Notes: generated by a model not told the origin, from the sequence alone. A DNA stretch of 54,919 nt from Alphaproteobacteria bacterium (GCA_009779745.1 WRDR01000012.1:1-54919), one strand, 5' to 3'. Shown: positions 17,548 to 26,020, counted from the stretch's first letter. Numbers and translations: made by a program.

Positions 17548-17697
17548 TTATGACGGACTAGGACCAGATAATTCACGTATAAACTGCTGCAGCCGTGCTA
17601 TCAGTCCTTGTTTCTTTGCCCTGTTTCCGGCTTTCATTACCCGATTCTTCTTGTCTTCCATGCGTTTTACGTGCTCTTCGGCATTTTTAGTCCTCAT
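17548..17697 (-). CDS. Small basic protein, 49 residues
   Basis: Starts MRTKNAEEHVKRMEDKKNRV and is rich in K and R, with a predicted amphipathic helix and an LSGPSPS end. ATG 17697 is preferred to an upstream ATG because AGGAGGTTAATT precedes it. It is the first gene of the minus-strand set, so its promoter should lie in 17698-17785. It is of a size and charge compatible with an immunity-like, leader or nucleic-acid-binding peptide. Nothing further can be said. Confidence 0.55.
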   Translation of the reverse strand: MRTKNAEEHVKRMEDKKNRVMKAGNRAKKQGLIARLQQFIRELSGPSPS

Positions 17698-17785
17698 AAT
17701 TAACCTCCTAGCGTTTAATCTATAAGCATACCATAGCATAAATTCGGCAAAAAATCCAGCAAAATAAATAGTTTCAGTGTAAAAA

Positions 17786-17846
17786 GTGTGGAGTGTTGAG
17801 AGTGGAGTGTGGAGTTAAGAATATATACCAATTCCACTCTCCACTC
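17786..17846. repeat. Heptamer-based inverted repeat downstream of ubiA
   Basis: The left part reads as 7-nt units (GTGTGGA, GTGTTGA, GAGTGGA, GTGTGGA). An 18-bp inverted pair with two mismatches surrounds AAGAATATATACC. The core GTGTGGAGTTAAGAATAT recurs at 20612-20629 after recA. It sits between the ubiA stop and the small-gene set and may act as a terminator. Confidence 0.65.
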
Positions 17847-17848
17847 TT

Positions 17849-18706
17849 CTACAATCTGCCTAAGACTATAGCAGCCAGAACCAATATTCCTATGTCTCTG
17901 TTGGCGGTGAATTTTTTCGCGGAGCTTTCTACAGACGAAACATTCCAATGCAGCAAATGAAAAGCCGTTAGCAAAAACGCTGCGCCCAGTATTAAAAAAT
18001 ACCATGAATCAAATTTAGCAACTATTCCGGCAGCGGCAAAAAAGGCAAAACAGATTACATAAAACATAGAAATTATGAGCTTGGATTTGTCTCTGAATAA
18101 TACTGCCGTAGATTTTGTTCCAACGCGCAAATCGTCCTTTATATCCTGATACGCATAAATAGTATCATACCCCAGCGTCCAGAAAACAGCTCCTATGTAA
18201 AATATTATATGAGGCACGCTTATAACTCCGGATACTGCCGCGCCTCCTAAAAGAATTCCCCAGTTGAAAGTAAAGCCCAGAAAAAGCTGCGGCACCCATG
18301 TTACCCGCTTCATAAGCGGATACAATACTACAAGCACCATGGAGGCAAGCCCCAGAGCTATTGTTTCTTTGTTGAACTGCAAGAGTATTATCAGCGAAGC
18401 AAGCAGGAGTATAACCAACAGTATGACAGCCTGATACAGTTTAATCTCGCCGCTTGCCAGAGGGCGGTTCTTAGTGCGCTCTACCATCGCGTCAAGTTTT
18501 CTGTCGTAAATATCGTTTATGATACAGCCGGCAGAACGCATCAAAAATGCTCCGACAGCAAACAAAAACATAAACCATGACGCACGCAAAGAGACTTCCG
18601 ATAATGCAACTCCCCAAAAACACGGCAGCATCAATAACCAAGTACCCGTAGGCTTATCCGCTCTCATAAGCCTCAGGTACGGTTGTATATTGAACAAAGT
18701 GCTCAT
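17849..18706 (-). CDS. ubiA: 4-hydroxybenzoate polyprenyltransferase
   Basis: Inner-membrane prenyltransferase that attaches the polyprenyl tail to 4-hydroxybenzoate in ubiquinone synthesis. The 285 residues are full length. The first aspartate motif NDIYDRKLD (residues 64-72) is followed by NRPLASG, and the second is in YAYQDIKDDLRVGTKSTAV. Eight or nine membrane helices alternate. The start begins 12 bp after the secreted-protein gene ends on the same strand, so the two may share a transcript. Confidence 0.95.
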   Translation of the reverse strand: MSTLFNIQPYLRLMRADKPTGTWLLMLPCFWGVALSEVSLRASWFMFLFAVGAFLMRSAGCIINDIYDRKLDAMVERTKNRPLASGEIKLYQAVILLVILLLASLIILLQFNKETIALGLASMVLVVLYPLMKRVTWVPQLFLGFTFNWGILLGGAAVSGVISVPHIIFYIGAVFWTLGYDTIYAYQDIKDDLRVGTKSTAVLFRDKSKLIISMFYVICFAFFAAAGIVAKFDSWYFLILGAAFLLTAFHLLHWNVSSVESSAKKFTANRDIGILVLAAIVLGRL

Positions 18707-18718
18707 GCTTTCTTGCTT

Positions 18719-19213
18719 TTATTTAGCGGCGACTCTATCACAGGGACTCACCAGAGTTTTTTGACCGGCGTTCTCAAAATCAGCCGCATGCTGCGCTACT
18801 TGATTCTTAGAGGCGTTTCTTAAAATCACTACTTTGTCTCTGTAGTGGTAGCAGAACGCATCAGACGACAGCTCAGCCGCCTTTTTCCCGAACTCGTTTC
18901 CGAGCTTGGTACGCAAGGTGTCCAGACTGCTTGTCGGATTCTGAGAAACAGATTTGTAGTAGCTCATCATTGTTTGTTCCGCTTTTTTCAGAGCGTCCAG
19001 ATTTTTCTTAGTGAACGTTGTATACGCTTCAGGCAAATCAGTTCCGTCAGATGCGTTTTTGCATGTAAGAGTTATAACCAAAAGTTCAGAGTGCAGCCGG
19101 AGCATGTGCTCTGCCTTCACGTGTTCGTTAGAGTAGCACGCCTTACCCGCAGCAGCAGCCTGCATGGGATATAAAGCTAAAAGAAAACCGATAAGTGAAA
19201 TATATTTGTTCAT
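18719..19213 (-). CDS. Secreted protein of unknown function
   Basis: A 164-residue protein with a Sec signal peptide (about 1-22, cleavage near AAAAG) and four cysteines in the mature part. The mature protein is mostly helical, with segments such as KKNLDALKKAEQTMMSYYK and LRTKLGNEFGKKAAELSSD. A conserved alphaproteobacterial periplasmic family with this layout exists next to ubiA in other genomes as far as I recall, but I cannot name it. AAGGAG precedes the ATG. Divergent from recA. Confidence 0.75.
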   Translation of the reverse strand: MNKYISLIGFLLALYPMQAAAAGKACYSNEHVKAEHMLRLHSELLVITLTCKNASDGTDLPEAYTTFTKKNLDALKKAEQTMMSYYKSVSQNPTSSLDTLRTKLGNEFGKKAAELSSDAFCYHYRDKVVILRNASKNQVAQHAADFENAGQKTLVSPCDRVAAK

Positions 19214-19333
19214 AGTATTATCTCCTTTTTTAAAATAATACGGAGAGTATGCTCTTTATTTATACTTTCAACAACGGAGAATCGAGGTTAATGCTACAAC
19301 AAGTCAAATAAATACTCAATAATGGGAATCTAT

Positions 19334-19361
19334 TGTATGCAGGGTATGCAAGGTATGCAGG
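19334..19361 (+). repeat. Three tandem 9-bp repeats upstream of recA
   Basis: TGTATGCAG, GGTATGCAA and GGTATGCAG follow one another, 12 bp before the LexA-like box. They could be a protein-binding array. No function assigned. Confidence 0.55.
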
Positions 19362-19372
19362 CGGAAAAAAAA

Positions 19373-19416
19373 GAACAAAAAAAGAACTTGCAAAAAATCC
19401 GAAGTTGTATTATAAA
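19373..19416 (+). promoter_or_regulatory. recA promoter with alphaproteobacterial SOS (LexA) box
   Basis: GAAC at 19373-19376 and 19384-19387 are separated by exactly seven A, matching the direct-repeat LexA site GTTC-N7-GTTC of alphaproteobacteria on the opposite strand. Directly after it lie TTGCAA (19388-19393), a 17-bp spacer and TATAAA (19411-19416). LexA would cover the -35 region, so SOS control of recA is well supported by position. Confidence 0.85.
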
Positions 19417-19511
19417 TAGAACAAAACAGAAACATGTTTTATTTAGTTTGTAGTAAGGGTTTGTTTTTGTTATATATGTCTGCGAATCAATTTTATTCAA
19501 AAGGAGTCACC

Positions 19512-20606
19512 ATGTCAGCCACCCGTTCTTCTACCCAACAAGCCTCTAAACACGATGTTAAAGGTATGGATCCTGAAAAGCAAAAAGCGCTAGATGCTGC
19601 TTTGGCTCAGATTGAAAGGGCTTTTGGTAAAGGTTCTGTTATGAAGCTGGGGGATAAGGGCTCTCATATAGAGGTTGACGCTATTTCTACAGGCTCTTTG
19701 GGGCTGGATATAGCTCTGGGAATCGGGGGATTTCCTAAGGGGCGCATAATAGAAATCTATGGTCCAGAAAGCTCGGGTAAGACTACTCTTGCTTTACAGG
19801 TCATTGCTCAGGCTCAGAAAAAAGGCGGAGCATGCGCTTTTGTCGATGCTGAACATGCGCTTGATCCTGCATATGCAAGAAAGCTGGGTGTAGACGTTGA
19901 TAATCTGGTAGTGTCTCAGCCGGACGCAGGCGAACAGGCACTGGAAATTACAGATACTCTTGTGCGCTCCGGTGCCGTAGATGTTTTAGTTGTAGACTCT
20001 GTGGCTGCTCTGGTTCCTAAGGCAGAGCTGGAAGGTGAAATGGGCGACAGCCACATGGGTTTGCAAGCGCGTCTTATGAGTCAGGCTCTGAGAAAACTCA
20101 CCGGAACTATTTCCAAATCCGGGTGCATGGTTATTTTCATCAATCAAATCCGTATGAAAATCGGAGTCATGTTCGGCAATCCGGAAACTACTACAGGCGG
20201 AAATGCTCTGAAATTTTTCTCGTCTATTCGCTTGGACATCAGACGTATAGGAGCTATCAAGGATAAGGAATTGGTAGTTGGCAACCAGACCCGAGTCAAA
20301 GTTGTAAAGAATAAGCTGGCTCCTCCTTTCCGCACTGTCGAATTCGACGTAATGTATGGAGAAGGGATTTCCAAACTAGGCGAGCTTTTGGATCTGGGAG
20401 TTCAGGCCGGAGTCGTAGAAAAGTCCGGCGCATGGTTCTCGTACAAGGGAGAGAAAATAGGTCAAGGGAAAGAGAATTCCAAGCATTACCTAAAAGAGAA
20501 TCCTAAGATAGCGGACGAAATAGAGAGAAAAATCCGCGAAAACGCAGGGTTGGTAGCAAATGCGATGATGGGTGCGCCGGTGGAGGAAGATGAAGAGGCG
20601 GCTTAG
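19512..20606 (+). CDS. recA: Recombinase RecA
   Basis: ATP-dependent strand exchange and LexA co-protease. The 364-residue form starting at 19512 is chosen because GGAGTCACC precedes it and the preceding 78 bp of open frame have no conserved content. Walker A GPESSGKT is at residues 84-91. Walker B is in [24 protein letters not shown], and the DNA-binding loops L1 ([16 protein letters not shown]) and L2 ([17 protein letters not shown]) are intact. The tail ends in the usual acidic residues. The upstream SOS box supports DNA-damage induction. Confidence 0.98.
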   Translation: MSATRSSTQQASKHDVKGMDPEKQKALDAALAQIERAFGKGSVMKLGDKGSHIEVDAISTGSLGLDIALGIGGFPKGRIIEIYGPESSGKTTLALQVIAQAQKKGGACAFVDAEHALDPAYARKLGVDVDNLVVSQPDAGEQALEITDTLVRSGAVDVLVVDSVAALVPKAELEGEMGDSHMGLQARLMSQALRKLTGTISKSGCMVIFINQIRMKIGVMFGNPETTTGGNALKFFSSIRLDIRRIGAIKDKELVVGNQTRVKVVKNKLAPPFRTVEFDVMYGEGISKLGELLDLGVQAGVVEKSGAWFSYKGEKIGQGKENSKHYLKENPKIADEIERKIRENAGLVANAMMGAPVEEDEEAA

Positions 20607-20609
20607 GGA

Positions 20610-20653
20610 AAGTGTGGAGTTAAGAATATGTACCAATTTCACATTCCACACTT
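20610..20653. repeat. Inverted repeat between convergent recA and DMT transporter genes
   Basis: AAGTGTGGA (20610-20618) pairs with TCCACACTT (20645-20653). The interior shares GTGTGGAGTTAAGAATAT and TACCAATT with the copy at about 17806-17832. It lies exactly between two convergent stops and probably ends transcription from both sides. Confidence 0.65.
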
Positions 20654-20669
20654 CACACACCAAAACAAA

Positions 20670-21533
20670 CTACAACAAAATCGGAATTGCCAATAATATT
20701 GCTAAGAGACCAAAAGCAAGCTGCTTTGACGGTTTGCTTTCTTTGTAAAGGTATGCTGAGGCGACCATAACTATCGGGCTTGCAAGACGTATGAACAGCG
20801 AACCTATGGTTACCGGCAGGATTTCCTCATATGAATAGATTACGACTATCTCGCCGAGCGTGTAGATTATGCCGATCGCCCACATTATCGGGAATGAAAA
20901 ATTTTTACGAAACTCAAGTTTGCCTTTGTTAAAGTTGCTTGTGAACGAGAAGAGGAAGAATACAAGGTTGGAAAGGGCGAAATAGAAGAACCAGCCGGAG
21001 CGCGGTATAGCCATTCTGTCCATCATTATAATTACTACCATAGCTATGATTACGAATACAAAAGCACGCCGCCCGCTTTTTTTAAGTTCTGATGCAGGTC
21101 CGATTGAAAAAAAGACAAAGCCCAGAAGGCTTAAGAGCGAACAGGCGATAAGCTGTCCTGCTGTCAGTCCTTCGCCAAGTATATAGCTGTTTATAGGTGC
21201 TGCTATACCGAGTGATATGAAGCCTGCGAAAACAGACGAAGAATTGGATTCTTTTGCCACATCAGCCAAAAACTTTACGGTAAAATAGATGGCTATGCCC
21301 TTTATTACAGCGCATATAACTGCGATTGCTGCATCCGTATCTGAGATGCGTGGAAGCGTGAACCAATCTTCCATTATTATTGCCATAATCGCAGTAACCG
21401 CTATAAGAAACAAAGAGCTTGAAAGAGTGATGGTGCGGCTGTCGAGTTTTGCTGTTCCGATTTTTACGCTGAACGCTCTCGCCGCAAAAAGCGCAGTTAT
21501 TAAAAGTCCGAATATTATCTGAATGGAGGCCAT
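20670..21533 (-). CDS. EamA/DMT-superfamily transporter
   Basis: A 287-residue membrane protein with about ten hydrophobic helices arranged as two five-helix halves. Helix ends such as FAGFISLGIAAPINSYILGEGLTAGQL and GSLFIRLASPIVMVASAYLYKESKPSKQLAFGLL are typical of drug/metabolite transporters of the EamA type. The substrate cannot be inferred. It is convergent with recA and starts 100 bp from the divergent M20 gene. A TTAACCAT octamer lies between them (21543-21550). Confidence 0.8.
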   Translation of the reverse strand: MASIQIIFGLLITALFAARAFSVKIGTAKLDSRTITLSSSLFLIAVTAIMAIIMEDWFTLPRISDTDAAIAVICAVIKGIAIYFTVKFLADVAKESNSSSVFAGFISLGIAAPINSYILGEGLTAGQLIACSLLSLLGFVFFSIGPASELKKSGRRAFVFVIIAMVVIIMMDRMAIPRSGWFFYFALSNLVFFLFSFTSNFNKGKLEFRKNFSFPIMWAIGIIYTLGEIVVIYSYEEILPVTIGSLFIRLASPIVMVASAYLYKESKPSKQLAFGLLAILLAIPILL

Positions 21534-21633
21534 AGTATTATGTTAACCATATTTATCTGTTCATGAAAGTATTTTTTAGCATTATAATAGGCAATTATAT
21601 AACACGCTAAACCAATTATAAAAAGGTAATATT

Positions 21634-23247
21634 ATGGCTGAAAATGTTAAGGAAATACTCGCAGATTTAGTAGAGATTGATACTATGTCATTTAAGTCTA
21701 ATATTGACTTCATTGTCTATGTACGTGATTTTTTGGCAAAGCATGGCATTGAAAGCAAAATAATAATCTATGACGGCAAAAAGGCTTGTCTGTTTGCGCA
21801 GGTAGGAGACAATCCCAAATTTATGCTCGCAGCGCATTCTGATACTGTGCCTGCTAACGAACAGGGCTGGGATACTCCGCCGTTGGAGTTAACAGAAAAA
21901 GACGGAAAATTGTACGGTCTCGGCACTGCCGATATGAAAGGCTTTATCGCCTGCATCTTAGCATTAGTCGCAGAAGGCGGGAAGGACTTTTATATTGGTA
22001 TTACAGCCGATGAAGAAATTACCATGGGAGGAGCCGAAAACATTTCAGCGTACCTTAATTCTCGAAAAATAAAACCAAAAGGAATTCTGCTGGGCGAACC
22101 GTCTAAGTCAGGCATAATCACCAGACATAAAGGTACACATGCTTTTAAGACAACAGTATACGGTGAGGAGGCACACGACAGCAATAGACATAAAGCTGAA
22201 TTTGCTTATAGAATAACCGTATCCGGCAAGTCAGCACATGCCAGCAATCCAGACAAAGGCTTGAGTGCAATTGAAATAATGGGGGTAGTCATAAAGGCTA
22301 TTTCTAAAGTACGCAGAGAATTAAAGCAAAGTTCGCACGAAAGTTCTAGTGTTGAAGTACCATACTCCACAATTAATATGGGAGAGATTGAGGGAGGAGA
22401 TGCGAGAAACAAGGTTCCCGAAAAGTGTTCTCTTGACTTGTTTATCGGACTTCACCCTAACGATAGGGTTGAGGATATATCAGCACTAATAGATGCCGAA
22501 ATAAAAGAGCTCCTAAAAACAGAGTTCCCAAATGCTGAAGATAAGGGGCTCGGTATACATATAGAAAATCTCAGCATTTATCCGAGGTCCTCAGTTGGCA
22601 AAGACAGCGAAGCATTCGCCAGTAATCCAGAGGAAGGCTGGAACACAACTGAAATAATGGGGGTCATCATAAGGGCTATTTCTGAAGTGAGCAGAGAATT
22701 AAAGCAAAGTCCGCACGAAAGTCCTAGTTTTGAAGTACCATACTCCACAATTAATATGGCAAAGACTAAGAAAGGAAACCTTGAATGGTCTACCAGACTT
22801 CATACTAATGATAATGCGGACGATATATTAGAACGAATAAACGCCAGAATAAAAGAGCTACTGACAGCAGAATTCCCGGATTTTGAAATGAAAGAGTTTA
22901 TACATACAGAAAGTCTCGGTAGTTATCCCGGATATTCGCTTGACCAAAACAGTGAAATATTTGCCGCAACATTCAGAGCAACTGCAAAAGTAAAAGGAAA
23001 GGTGCCATGTTTCGGTGCCAATTTTGGAACGGAAGCCGGTATTTATTCCAAAAGATTGGGAGTACCGGTAGTAATATCCAGTCCCGCTTCAATAGACCAT
23101 GCGCACAAACCAAATGAGTTTGTGTCTGTGCCGGAACTTGAAGAATATATGAATGTCTTACGCGAAATGTTTCTCCCTGCACCGCAGGCCCCTGATAGAC
23201 AAAGAAAATTCTGGAGCAGCGTAGCTGTAAGGAAGAATGCTTTATAG
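21634..23247 (+). CDS. M20-family (ArgE/DapE-like) deacetylase with internal tandem duplications
   Basis: Zinc-dependent amidohydrolase of the acetylornithine deacetylase type. Metal and catalytic residues are visible: H68 and D70 in AAHSDTVP, D100 in GTADMKG, the E127/E128 pair in ADEEITM, E155 in GEPSK, and a C-terminal histidine in IDHAHKPNE. At 537 residues it is about 140 longer than usual. The extra length comes from a second copy of much of the lid (dimerisation) domain: residues about 204-330 recur at about 330-455 with a 126-residue period (NPDKG..EIMGVVIKAIS and NPEEG..EIMGVIIRAIS). A smaller 21-residue duplication lies just before (HAFKTTVYGEEAHDSN and FAYRITVSGKSAHASN). The frame is intact. 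The substrate is unknown. Confidence 0.85.
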   Translation: MAENVKEILADLVEIDTMSFKSNIDFIVYVRDFLAKHGIESKIIIYDGKKACLFAQVGDNPKFMLAAHSDTVPANEQGWDTPPLELTEKDGKLYGLGTADMKGFIACILALVAEGGKDFYIGITADEEITMGGAENISAYLNSRKIKPKGILLGEPSKSGIITRHKGTHAFKTTVYGEEAHDSNRHKAEFAYRITVSGKSAHASNPDKGLSAIEIMGVVIKAISKVRRELKQSSHESSSVEVPYSTINMGEIEGGDARNKVPEKCSLDLFIGLHPNDRVEDISALIDAEIKELLKTEFPNAEDKGLGIHIENLSIYPRSSVGKDSEAFASNPEEGWNTTEIMGVIIRAISEVSRELKQSPHESPSFEVPYSTINMAKTKKGNLEWSTRLHTNDNADDILERINARIKELLTAEFPDFEMKEFIHTESLGSYPGYSLDQNSEIFAATFRATAKVKGKVPCFGANFGTEAGIYSKRLGVPVVISSPASIDHAHKPNEFVSVPELEEYMNVLREMFLPAPQAPDRQRKFWSSVAVRKNAL

Positions 23248-23332
23248 TGGCGGAGGCTAATAGATACAATTAGAACTGATTATAGACGAAATATGGTGAA
23301 TTTCAACAGGATTCGACCGTTGTCACTGGGAT
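23248..23332. repeat. 85-bp direct repeat, left copy
   Basis: Starts one base after the M20 stop and matches 24558-24642 at roughly 85% without gaps. Like the right copy it carries a TATAAT on the minus strand 16 bp from a TTGAAA. The pair brackets the glycine-zipper and Sel1 genes. Confidence 0.8.
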
Positions 23333-23344
23333 AATCACGGGGGA

Positions 23345-23716
23345 CTACTTAAATTTGGTGTAGTATCTATTGTTAACAGTATTGCTGCTGCTATCACCAT
23401 TTTGGGCAGAGGCTGTTTTAGCGTTTCCTTTGTTTTTGAGCTTGCTAAAGAGCATAGCTGCAACACTTCCTCCGATGACAGCACCAACAGTAGCACCAAT
23501 AATAACACTATATTCATCACCACCAATAGCACCACCACAAGCAAGACCCAGAAAAGCACCAATAACACCACCAAAAATAAAACTAGTGCCTGCACCACCA
23601 ACAAAAACACCAATTGGCCAAACATTAAAGGCAAAATAAGTAACAATAATAGCCTCAGTAACATCACCTAATCTTCTGGTGACACTAGGCGTTGTATTTT
23701 TAATATCCTTTCCCAT
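23345..23716 (-). CDS. Glycine-zipper membrane protein of unknown function
   Basis: A 123-residue protein with two long small-residue helices (about 22-65 and 69-92) full of GxxxG motifs (for example FGGVIGAFLGLACGGAIGG and VGAVIGGSVAAMLFSKL) and a polar tail rich in N and S ending YYTKFK. The layout (zipper helices, then an Asn-rich tail with aromatic C-terminus) repeats that of the larger glycine-zipper protein at 15525-16190, as does the AGGAGG-CTGTT leader before the ATG. It begins 66 bp after the Sel1 gene and is probably co-transcribed with it. Confidence 0.65.
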   Translation of the reverse strand: MGKDIKNTTPSVTRRLGDVTEAIIVTYFAFNVWPIGVFVGGAGTSFIFGGVIGAFLGLACGGAIGGDEYSVIIGATVGAVIGGSVAAMLFSKLKNKGNAKTASAQNGDSSSNTVNNRYYTKFK

Positions 23717-23782
23717 AACAGCCTCCTATAAATTACCAACTTAAAAACTACTCAAATAGAAAGCAGTTGTTTTAGCGTTTTT

Positions 23783-24532
23783 CTATTGGCTCTGTTGAAC
23801 ACATAGCTTGTTGTAAGTTTCAGTAAAGGTTCCATCCTGTTGTGCCGCTGCGTGCATAAGAGAGCATCCCTTTTGGATGTCGCGAGTTACGCATATTTGA
23901 TTATAATATATTTGTCCAAGCTCAAATTGTGAGGCAGCAAGTCCTTGTTCAGAGGTTTTTTCAAGCCATTCTATTGCTCGTGTAAAGCATATTCTGCCGT
24001 GGTGGTAGTCAATTAGGTAGTGAAGGACACTTCCCATACATTCCGCTGCCTTGTTATAGTCTTGAGGTACGCCTTTTCCTTCTGCATGCATAATACAAAG
24101 ATTATATTTTGCTGCAGCGTGTCCTTTTTCGCTAGCTTTTGTGTGCCACTCAGCAGCTTTGGAATAATCTTGAGGCACACCTTTTCCTTCTGCATACATG
24201 CGACCAAGTTCAAACTGTGCGCTAGAATGTCCTTGTTCAGCGGCTTTTTTAAACCACTCTACCGCCTTGTTATAATCTTGAGGCACACCTGCTCCTATAA
24301 GATAATACTTGAAGCTATTCCCTTCAAGGTACATTCTGCCAAGATCATATTGTGCGCCAATTTTGCCAAAGTCATATTGTACACCAGCAACCCCTCGTTC
24401 AGCGACGCTCACTTTATAGTCAAGCTCCTTTTGTGCTAATAATATACGGTAACCCCAAGCAGAGGCAAGCGAGACTAAAAGTATAGCGATAAATATAATA
24501 AACCATTTTTTCTTTAAGGTTGATATTTTCAT
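23783..24532 (-). CDS. Membrane-anchored Sel1-repeat protein
   Basis: The N-terminal helix (about 10-30) anchors the 249-residue protein. Then at least four Sel1 (TPR-like) repeats follow, best seen in AVEWFKKAAEQGHSSAQFELGRMYAEGKGVPQDY and its near copy KAAEWHTKASEKGHAAAKYNLCIMHAEGKG, with a more degenerate fourth unit. Such proteins mediate protein-protein contacts in the envelope. The partner may be the downstream glycine-zipper protein. The promoter lies in the 85-bp repeat upstream. Confidence 0.85.
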   Translation of the reverse strand: MKISTLKKKWFIIFIAILLVSLASAWGYRILLAQKELDYKVSVAERGVAGVQYDFGKIGAQYDLGRMYLEGNSFKYYLIGAGVPQDYNKAVEWFKKAAEQGHSSAQFELGRMYAEGKGVPQDYSKAAEWHTKASEKGHAAAKYNLCIMHAEGKGVPQDYNKAAECMGSVLHYLIDYHHGRICFTRAIEWLEKTSEQGLAASQFELGQIYYNQICVTRDIQKGCSLMHAAAQQDGTFTETYNKLCVQQSQ

Positions 24533-24557
24533 TCAAAAGCTACCTTATAATCCTGAA

Positions 24558-24642
24558 TGGCGGGGGCTAATAGATGCAATTCGAACAGATTATAGACAGA
24601 ATATGTTGAGTCTCAACAGGATTCAACCGATGTTACTGGGAT
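24558..24642. repeat. 85-bp direct repeat, right copy
   Basis: Partner of 23248-23332; about 73 of 85 bases agree by eye. It lies immediately upstream of the Sel1 gene and contains that gene's likely promoter. Confidence 0.8.
24589..24616 (-). promoter_or_regulatory. Likely promoter of the Sel1/glycine-zipper unit
   Basis: On the minus strand TTGAGA (24611-24616) and TATAAT (24589-24594) are 16 bp apart. The Sel1 ATG is about 57 bp downstream. The same elements survive in the left repeat copy, where they would read antisense into the M20 gene end. Confidence 0.55.
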
Positions 24643-24735
24643 AGCAGAAAAGCTGGAAATACCTCAGGAAAACGCTGGCATTTGTTATTAAAGTGAGATA
24701 TCTTTTTACAAGACCAAAAGATTGAAAAGTATAAA

Positions 24736-25845
24736 ATGGCGAAAAAAACGCAAAACATAGACCAGCAGGCTTTGACAAAAAAGTCCGAAGTTGCGATTCG
24801 TTCTTCAGCGGCGGAATACTTGACCTTTGCTGCCGCAACCGGCGATAATCCTCAATCAGTTGAAATGCGGTATCAGGACGAGAATATATGGCTGACACAG
24901 AAAATGATGGCAGTTTTGTATGATGTTGAAATTCCAACTGTAAATTATCATTTGAAAAAGATTTTTGAAGACAATGAATTAGATAAAACAGCAACTATTA
25001 TAAATTTTCTAATAGTTCAAACCGAAGGAAATCGTCAAGTAGAACGAGAAATCGAACACTATAGCCTTCAAGCTATTATAGCTGTTGGTTTCAAAGTCAA
25101 TTCAGCTCGTGCAGTCCAATTTCGCAAATGGGTGAATAAAATTGCTAAGGATTACACTATTCAAGGCTGGGTTATGGACAAGGAAAGACTGATAAACGGC
25201 GGAACTGTGCTGACAGATGCGTATTTTGAGTATTTATTACAGGAAATCCGCGAAATTCGTTTATCGGAACGCAAATTCTATCAAAAGATAACTGATATTT
25301 ATGCTACAGCACTCGACTATGATCCTACCGCACAGACAACACAGGATTTCTTTGCAAAAGTACAAAATAAACTGCATTTTGCTGCACACGGACATACTGC
25401 GGCAGAAGTGATCTATGATCGTGCAGATGCTGACAAAGCATTTATGGGATTGACAACATGGACTAAAGCTCCGCACGGCAAGATTCAAAAACAAGATGTA
25501 TCAATTGCAAAAAATTATTTGACATCAGAAGAACTGGAAGCACTTGGACGTATAGTAAATGCATATCTTGATTTAGCGGAAGGACGAGCAAGACGCAAAA
25601 TGCCGATGACAATGCAGGATTGGGCAGAACAGTTGGAACTTGTATTGAAGGCAAATGGTTCTGAGATACTACAAAATGCAGGAAAAATATCAGCAGAGAT
25701 TGCAAAAAATCATGCAGAATCTGAGTTTGAAAAATATCGTATAATACAAGACAGGCTGTTTGAATCAGATTTTGACAAGTATATGCTGAAATTAACAAAG
25801 CAGCTGGAATTAAAGACAGAAACACCGGAAGGTGAAAATAAATGA
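24736..25845 (+). CDS. RhuM-family protein
   Basis: 369 residues matching the RhuM family, first noted in a Salmonella pathogenicity island and now often seen beside type I restriction genes or on mobile elements. Visible pieces are the DNA-binding-like IWLTQKMMAVLYDVEIPTVNYHL (about 50-75), the YSLQAIIAVGFKVNSARAVQFRKW core, and the C-terminal LDYDPTAQTTQDFFAKVQNKLHFAAHGHTAAE with DRADADKAFMGLTTW. The biochemical role is unknown. A second member is at the right end of the window (54143-54919), about 29 kb away and on the other strand. Confidence 0.9.
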   Translation: MAKKTQNIDQQALTKKSEVAIRSSAAEYLTFAAATGDNPQSVEMRYQDENIWLTQKMMAVLYDVEIPTVNYHLKKIFEDNELDKTATIINFLIVQTEGNRQVEREIEHYSLQAIIAVGFKVNSARAVQFRKWVNKIAKDYTIQGWVMDKERLINGGTVLTDAYFEYLLQEIREIRLSERKFYQKITDIYATALDYDPTAQTTQDFFAKVQNKLHFAAHGHTAAEVIYDRADADKAFMGLTTWTKAPHGKIQKQDVSIAKNYLTSEELEALGRIVNAYLDLAEGRARRKMPMTMQDWAEQLELVLKANGSEILQNAGKISAEIAKNHAESEFEKYRIIQDRLFESDFDKYMLKLTKQLELKTETPEGENK

Positions 25846-25899
25846 ACAAAGGGATAGCGGTGAGGATTATCGTAGCATGTACAGGTGACTGTGCAAATG

Positions 25900-26020
25900 C
25901 AGTTCAGGTAGGCTGCAAAAGAGCTATGCGGTCAGACAAAAATTGTTGAACAAAAAGACGTAAAAAATTCTAAAAGCTCTGCGCAAGTTGAGAGTTACGT
26001 CGGACAAAAGAGTGTCCTAC
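25900..26020 (+). repeat. Decayed third copy of the recombinase-leader reading frame
   Basis: Matches the second short frame of the module at 49640-49804: QFR, then TAG in place of glutamine, then AAKELC, QTKIVEQKDVKN and SSAQVESYVGQKSV. The hairpin GTCGGACA..TGTCCTAC is kept with one mismatch. The promoter and both terminators are not recognisable here. The surrounding gap 25846-26263 otherwise holds only AT-rich sequence, ending in a ribosome-binding site for the next gene. Confidence 0.7.

Noticed and set aside
23248..23332. GGATTCGACC phrase reminiscent of a tmRNA start
   Set aside because: No matching acceptor partner, tag reading frame or CCA end could be found, and the same sequence recurs as an 85-bp repeat with promoter elements.
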